DNA from: TA-21 sp035620895
GTDB taxonomy: Archaea; Thermoproteota; Nitrososphaeria; Nitrososphaerales; Nitrososphaeraceae
Assembly (NCBI GenBank): GCA_035620895.1
Contig: DASPFY010000004.1
Location: 1 to 64,000 of the forward strand
DNA: 64,000 nucleotides
Reading direction: 5' to 3'
Shown here: positions 62,095-64,000 of the stretch, piece after piece
Numbering within the stretch: position 1 is the stretch's first letter
How the letters are laid out: the number at the start of each line of letters is the position of its first letter
Position numbers and translations under genes: made by a program
Notes under the pieces: generated by a model
The model's database searches: none
Told to the model about the DNA's origin: nothing
Seen by the model: only the letters and a program-made list of their open reading frames with translations

Positions 62095-63507
62095 TTGAAA
62101 ATATATAACAAACTTTCTGATACTCTTGAAGATATTGGTACTACAGAAGATAATAAGATTAGGATATATGTTTGTGGTATTACCGTATATGATGACTGTC
62201 ATATTGGACATGCTAGAACCATAGTAGTCTTTGATATTTTAAGACGATACTTAATTCACAAAGGTAAGGAATTAGTATATGTGCAAAACTTTACCGATGT
62301 CGATGACAAAATAATTAATAGAGCTAAATTGGATGGAAAATCTCCTGATGAAATTTCTTCTAAGTACATAGAAAGTTACTTTGAAGATTTTTCCAAACTA
62401 AATGTTCTCAAGGCTGATTTTTATCCAAAAGCAACTGACCACATAATTGAAATAATAAAAGCTATAAAAATACTACAAGAAAAAAATTATACTTATTCTA
62501 CTCTAAACGGAGTTTATTTCAAAGTGAGAGCATTTCCAAATTATGGTAAACTATCAAAGAAACAAATTGATGAGCTTGAAGAAGGAACTAGAATTGAAAC
62601 TGACAAGTTGAAGGAGGATCCCTTAGATTTTGCTCTGTGGAAATTCTCCTCTGATGTTCCAAATTGGGAAAGTCCTTGGGGAAGAGGCAGACCAGGCTGG
62701 CATATTGAGTGTTCGGTCATGGTGTCAAAGTTCCTTGGTAATGAAATAGAGATTCATGGAGGTGGTACTGACCTGATTTTTCCTCATCACGAAAATGAAA
62801 TTGCACAATCTGAAACTTTTAACGAAAAAAAACTAGCAAAACTATGGATGCATGTGGGAATGATTACAATTAATTCAGAAAAGATGTCAAAGTCGCTCAG
62901 AAATATGATAGTACTTAAGAATGCTCTTAAAAAATGGGGGTCTAACATCCTTAGATTATACCTGATTTCTTCTCAATATTCAAAGCCTATGGATTACAAT
63001 GATGAAATATTGCAAGAATCATTGCAAAAATGGAGACAAATTGAAAACTGTATCTATGAGCTTAGAACAACTAAAAATGTGTCTGAAAGCATGGACGAAT
63101 TTGAGAATAAATGTGAAGGTTTCCTAAATGACTTTTTATTTGCACTTGATAGTAACCTGAATACACCATTAGCATTGACATCGTTTATGAAGCTCGTTTC
63201 ATATGTTAACAACTTAAGTTCATCAGAAAAATTAACTACTAGGATGTCTGATAAAGCTCTACCTATAGTAGATACCATCATGGATATCATAGGTATTAAA
63301 ATAAAAGAGATTGATAGTGATACTAAAATCAAAATTGAAGAGATGATTGATCGGAGAAATAATCTCAGAGTTGAGAAGAAATTTCAAGCGGCCGATAATT
63401 TGAGAAAGAAGATCTTTGAATTATTTGATGTTGAGCTGACAGATCACAACAAGTACACATCATGGAAAAAAAAAGAGAGAATTGAATTCGAATATGAGGG
63501 ACTATAG
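62095..63507 (+). CDS. cysS: Cysteinyl-tRNA synthetase
   Basis: 470 residues from TTG. Class I synthetase: YVCGITVYDDCHIGHARTIV holds the HIGH motif near residues 30-42, the zinc site includes the Cys of VCGIT, the Cys of GWHIECSVM and the His residues of FPHHENEIAQSE, and EKMSKSLRN near 263-271 is the KMSKS loop. The C-terminal DALR-type anticodon-binding domain (RNNLRVEKKFQAADNLRKKI) is present. Length normal. Confidence 0.96.
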   Translation: MKIYNKLSDTLEDIGTTEDNKIRIYVCGITVYDDCHIGHARTIVVFDILRRYLIHKGKELVYVQNFTDVDDKIINRAKLDGKSPDEISSKYIESYFEDFSKLNVLKADFYPKATDHIIEIIKAIKILQEKNYTYSTLNGVYFKVRAFPNYGKLSKKQIDELEEGTRIETDKLKEDPLDFALWKFSSDVPNWESPWGRGRPGWHIECSVMVSKFLGNEIEIHGGGTDLIFPHHENEIAQSETFNEKKLAKLWMHVGMITINSEKMSKSLRNMIVLKNALKKWGSNILRLYLISSQYSKPMDYNDEILQESLQKWRQIENCIYELRTTKNVSESMDEFENKCEGFLNDFLFALDSNLNTPLALTSFMKLVSYVNNLSSSEKLTTRMSDKALPIVDTIMDIIGIKIKEIDSDTKIKIEEMIDRRNNLRVEKKFQAADNLRKKIFELFDVELTDHNKYTSWKKKERIEFEYEGL

Positions 63508-63617
63508 TTAAATCAATGGTTTCTAAAGATTCATTATTCACTGCTTATTTTATCCTACAAAAGGATACTCCAAAACTTGATAAACTTTTAATTATTGAAG
63601 ACATAGAGTAATCTTAA

Positions 63618-64000
63618 TTGAAAAACAAATACGCATCTTTCAGAATCATAATAATAGCTTCGATAGTTGTATCAGCGAGTATTATCTTGTCTCTTGATCA
63701 TATTAGAGATAATCTTCAAGTTTTTAGCGAATCAACCAGTGTCCTGGTGCCGCAATCACAGGAACAGTCCGGAAATAAAAGTAACATCCAAGTTTTTACC
63801 GATTCACTCAGGGTATTGGTATCAAAGTCTAATGAACTTACGAGCAAATATCAACAAGAACTTGGAAAATGGACAACTAAGGAAAATGACAACTTGACAA
63901 TGATTACTATAACTGATAATTATTTGTCCCAGTTTGAAGAGCTTGAAAATGAAGCAAGAAATCTGGTTGTTCCAAACGGACAGGAAAATATTAGTGATTC
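63618..64000 (+). CDS. Membrane-anchored hypothetical protein, truncated by the window edge
   Basis: A TTG-started frame (LKNKYASFRIII) is open to the right edge, at least 127 residues. A single N-terminal hydrophobic helix (about 8-26, IIIIASIVVSASIILSL) is a signal anchor. The rest is polar and helical, with two similar segments (NLQVFSESTSVLVPQSQ and NIQVFTDSLRVLVSKSN) about 30 residues apart, an internal duplication. Function unknown. Confidence 0.6.
   Translation, partial: MKNKYASFRIIIIASIVVSASIILSLDHIRDNLQVFSESTSVLVPQSQEQSGNKSNIQVFTDSLRVLVSKSNELTSKYQQELGKWTTKENDNLTMITITDNYLSQFEELENEARNLVVPNGQENISD

Noticed and set aside
63516..63611. 31-codon frame just after cysS
   Set aside because: Very short, no promoter or motif; could be a leader peptide of the next gene, but nothing supports this.

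Overview
The window is AT-rich and archaeal, and almost certainly comes from an ammonia-oxidising thaumarchaeon (Nitrososphaeria; my best guess is the soil Nitrososphaerales/Nitrosocosmicus group). The evidence is a single unsplit RNA polymerase A subunit together with an unsplit B subunit in an rpoH-rpoB-rpoA-rpl30e-nusA-rps12-rps7 operon. The acyl-CoA carboxylase and methylmalonyl-CoA mutase genes of the 3-hydroxypropionate/4-hydroxybutyrate (3HP/4HB) carbon fixation cycle, archaeal-type ProRS, MetRS, NadM and S-adenosylhomocysteine hydrolase point the same way. Many starts lie about 26-28 bases downstream of a TATA box, so leaderless transcripts are likely. I found no rRNA, tRNA, CRISPR array or insertion sequence. 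Layout. 1-7.3 kb is accessory: a YcaO enzyme cut by the left edge, two divergent members of an unnamed protein family, paired small membrane proteins, a short MscS channel and a zinc-ribbon protein. 7.3-19.6 kb is information processing: the polymerase/ribosomal operon, then an orphan 378-residue protein and the replication factor C large subunit. 19.7-23.3 kb holds the three-gene biotin carboxylase operon. 23.3-27 kb holds larC-larE-peroxiredoxin and a PHP-domain protein. 27-34.6 kb is a cell-surface region: ATP-grasp enzyme, hyaluronan-synthase-like glycosyltransferase, secreted MopE-like/lectin-like protein, HprK-like P-loop protein, flippase and VTT membrane protein. 34.6-42.1 kb holds proS, a Cys4 protein, a membrane J-protein, the helix-turn-helix/AsnB-like/thrC/nadE cluster, a YHS protein and rpiA. 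42.2-47 kb is branched-chain amino acid biosynthesis (ilvB, ilvN, leuA, leuB), with ilvC apart at 54.4 kb. 47.1-50.6 kb holds the methylmalonyl-CoA epimerase/mutase/chaperone genes around a divergent promoter. 50.8-58 kb is accessory again: a CHRD protein, a phosphatase pair, a MEDS-receiver pseudogene and two secreted proteins, one frameshifted. 58-64 kb holds metG-nadM-zinc ribbon, ahcY, a Rieske protein, cysS and a truncated membrane-anchored protein. How the genes work together. The carboxylase makes malonyl-CoA and methylmalonyl-CoA, and the epimerase, mutase and MeaB carry methylmalonyl-CoA to succinyl-CoA, so two arms of the carbon cycle sit about 25 kb apart. NadE and the AsnB-like protein both lack a glutaminase domain, as would suit a cell rich in ammonia. 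The accessory stretches show recent change: two nonsense codons plus a frameshift in one gene, a frameshift in another, and exact tandem repeats within surface-protein genes.
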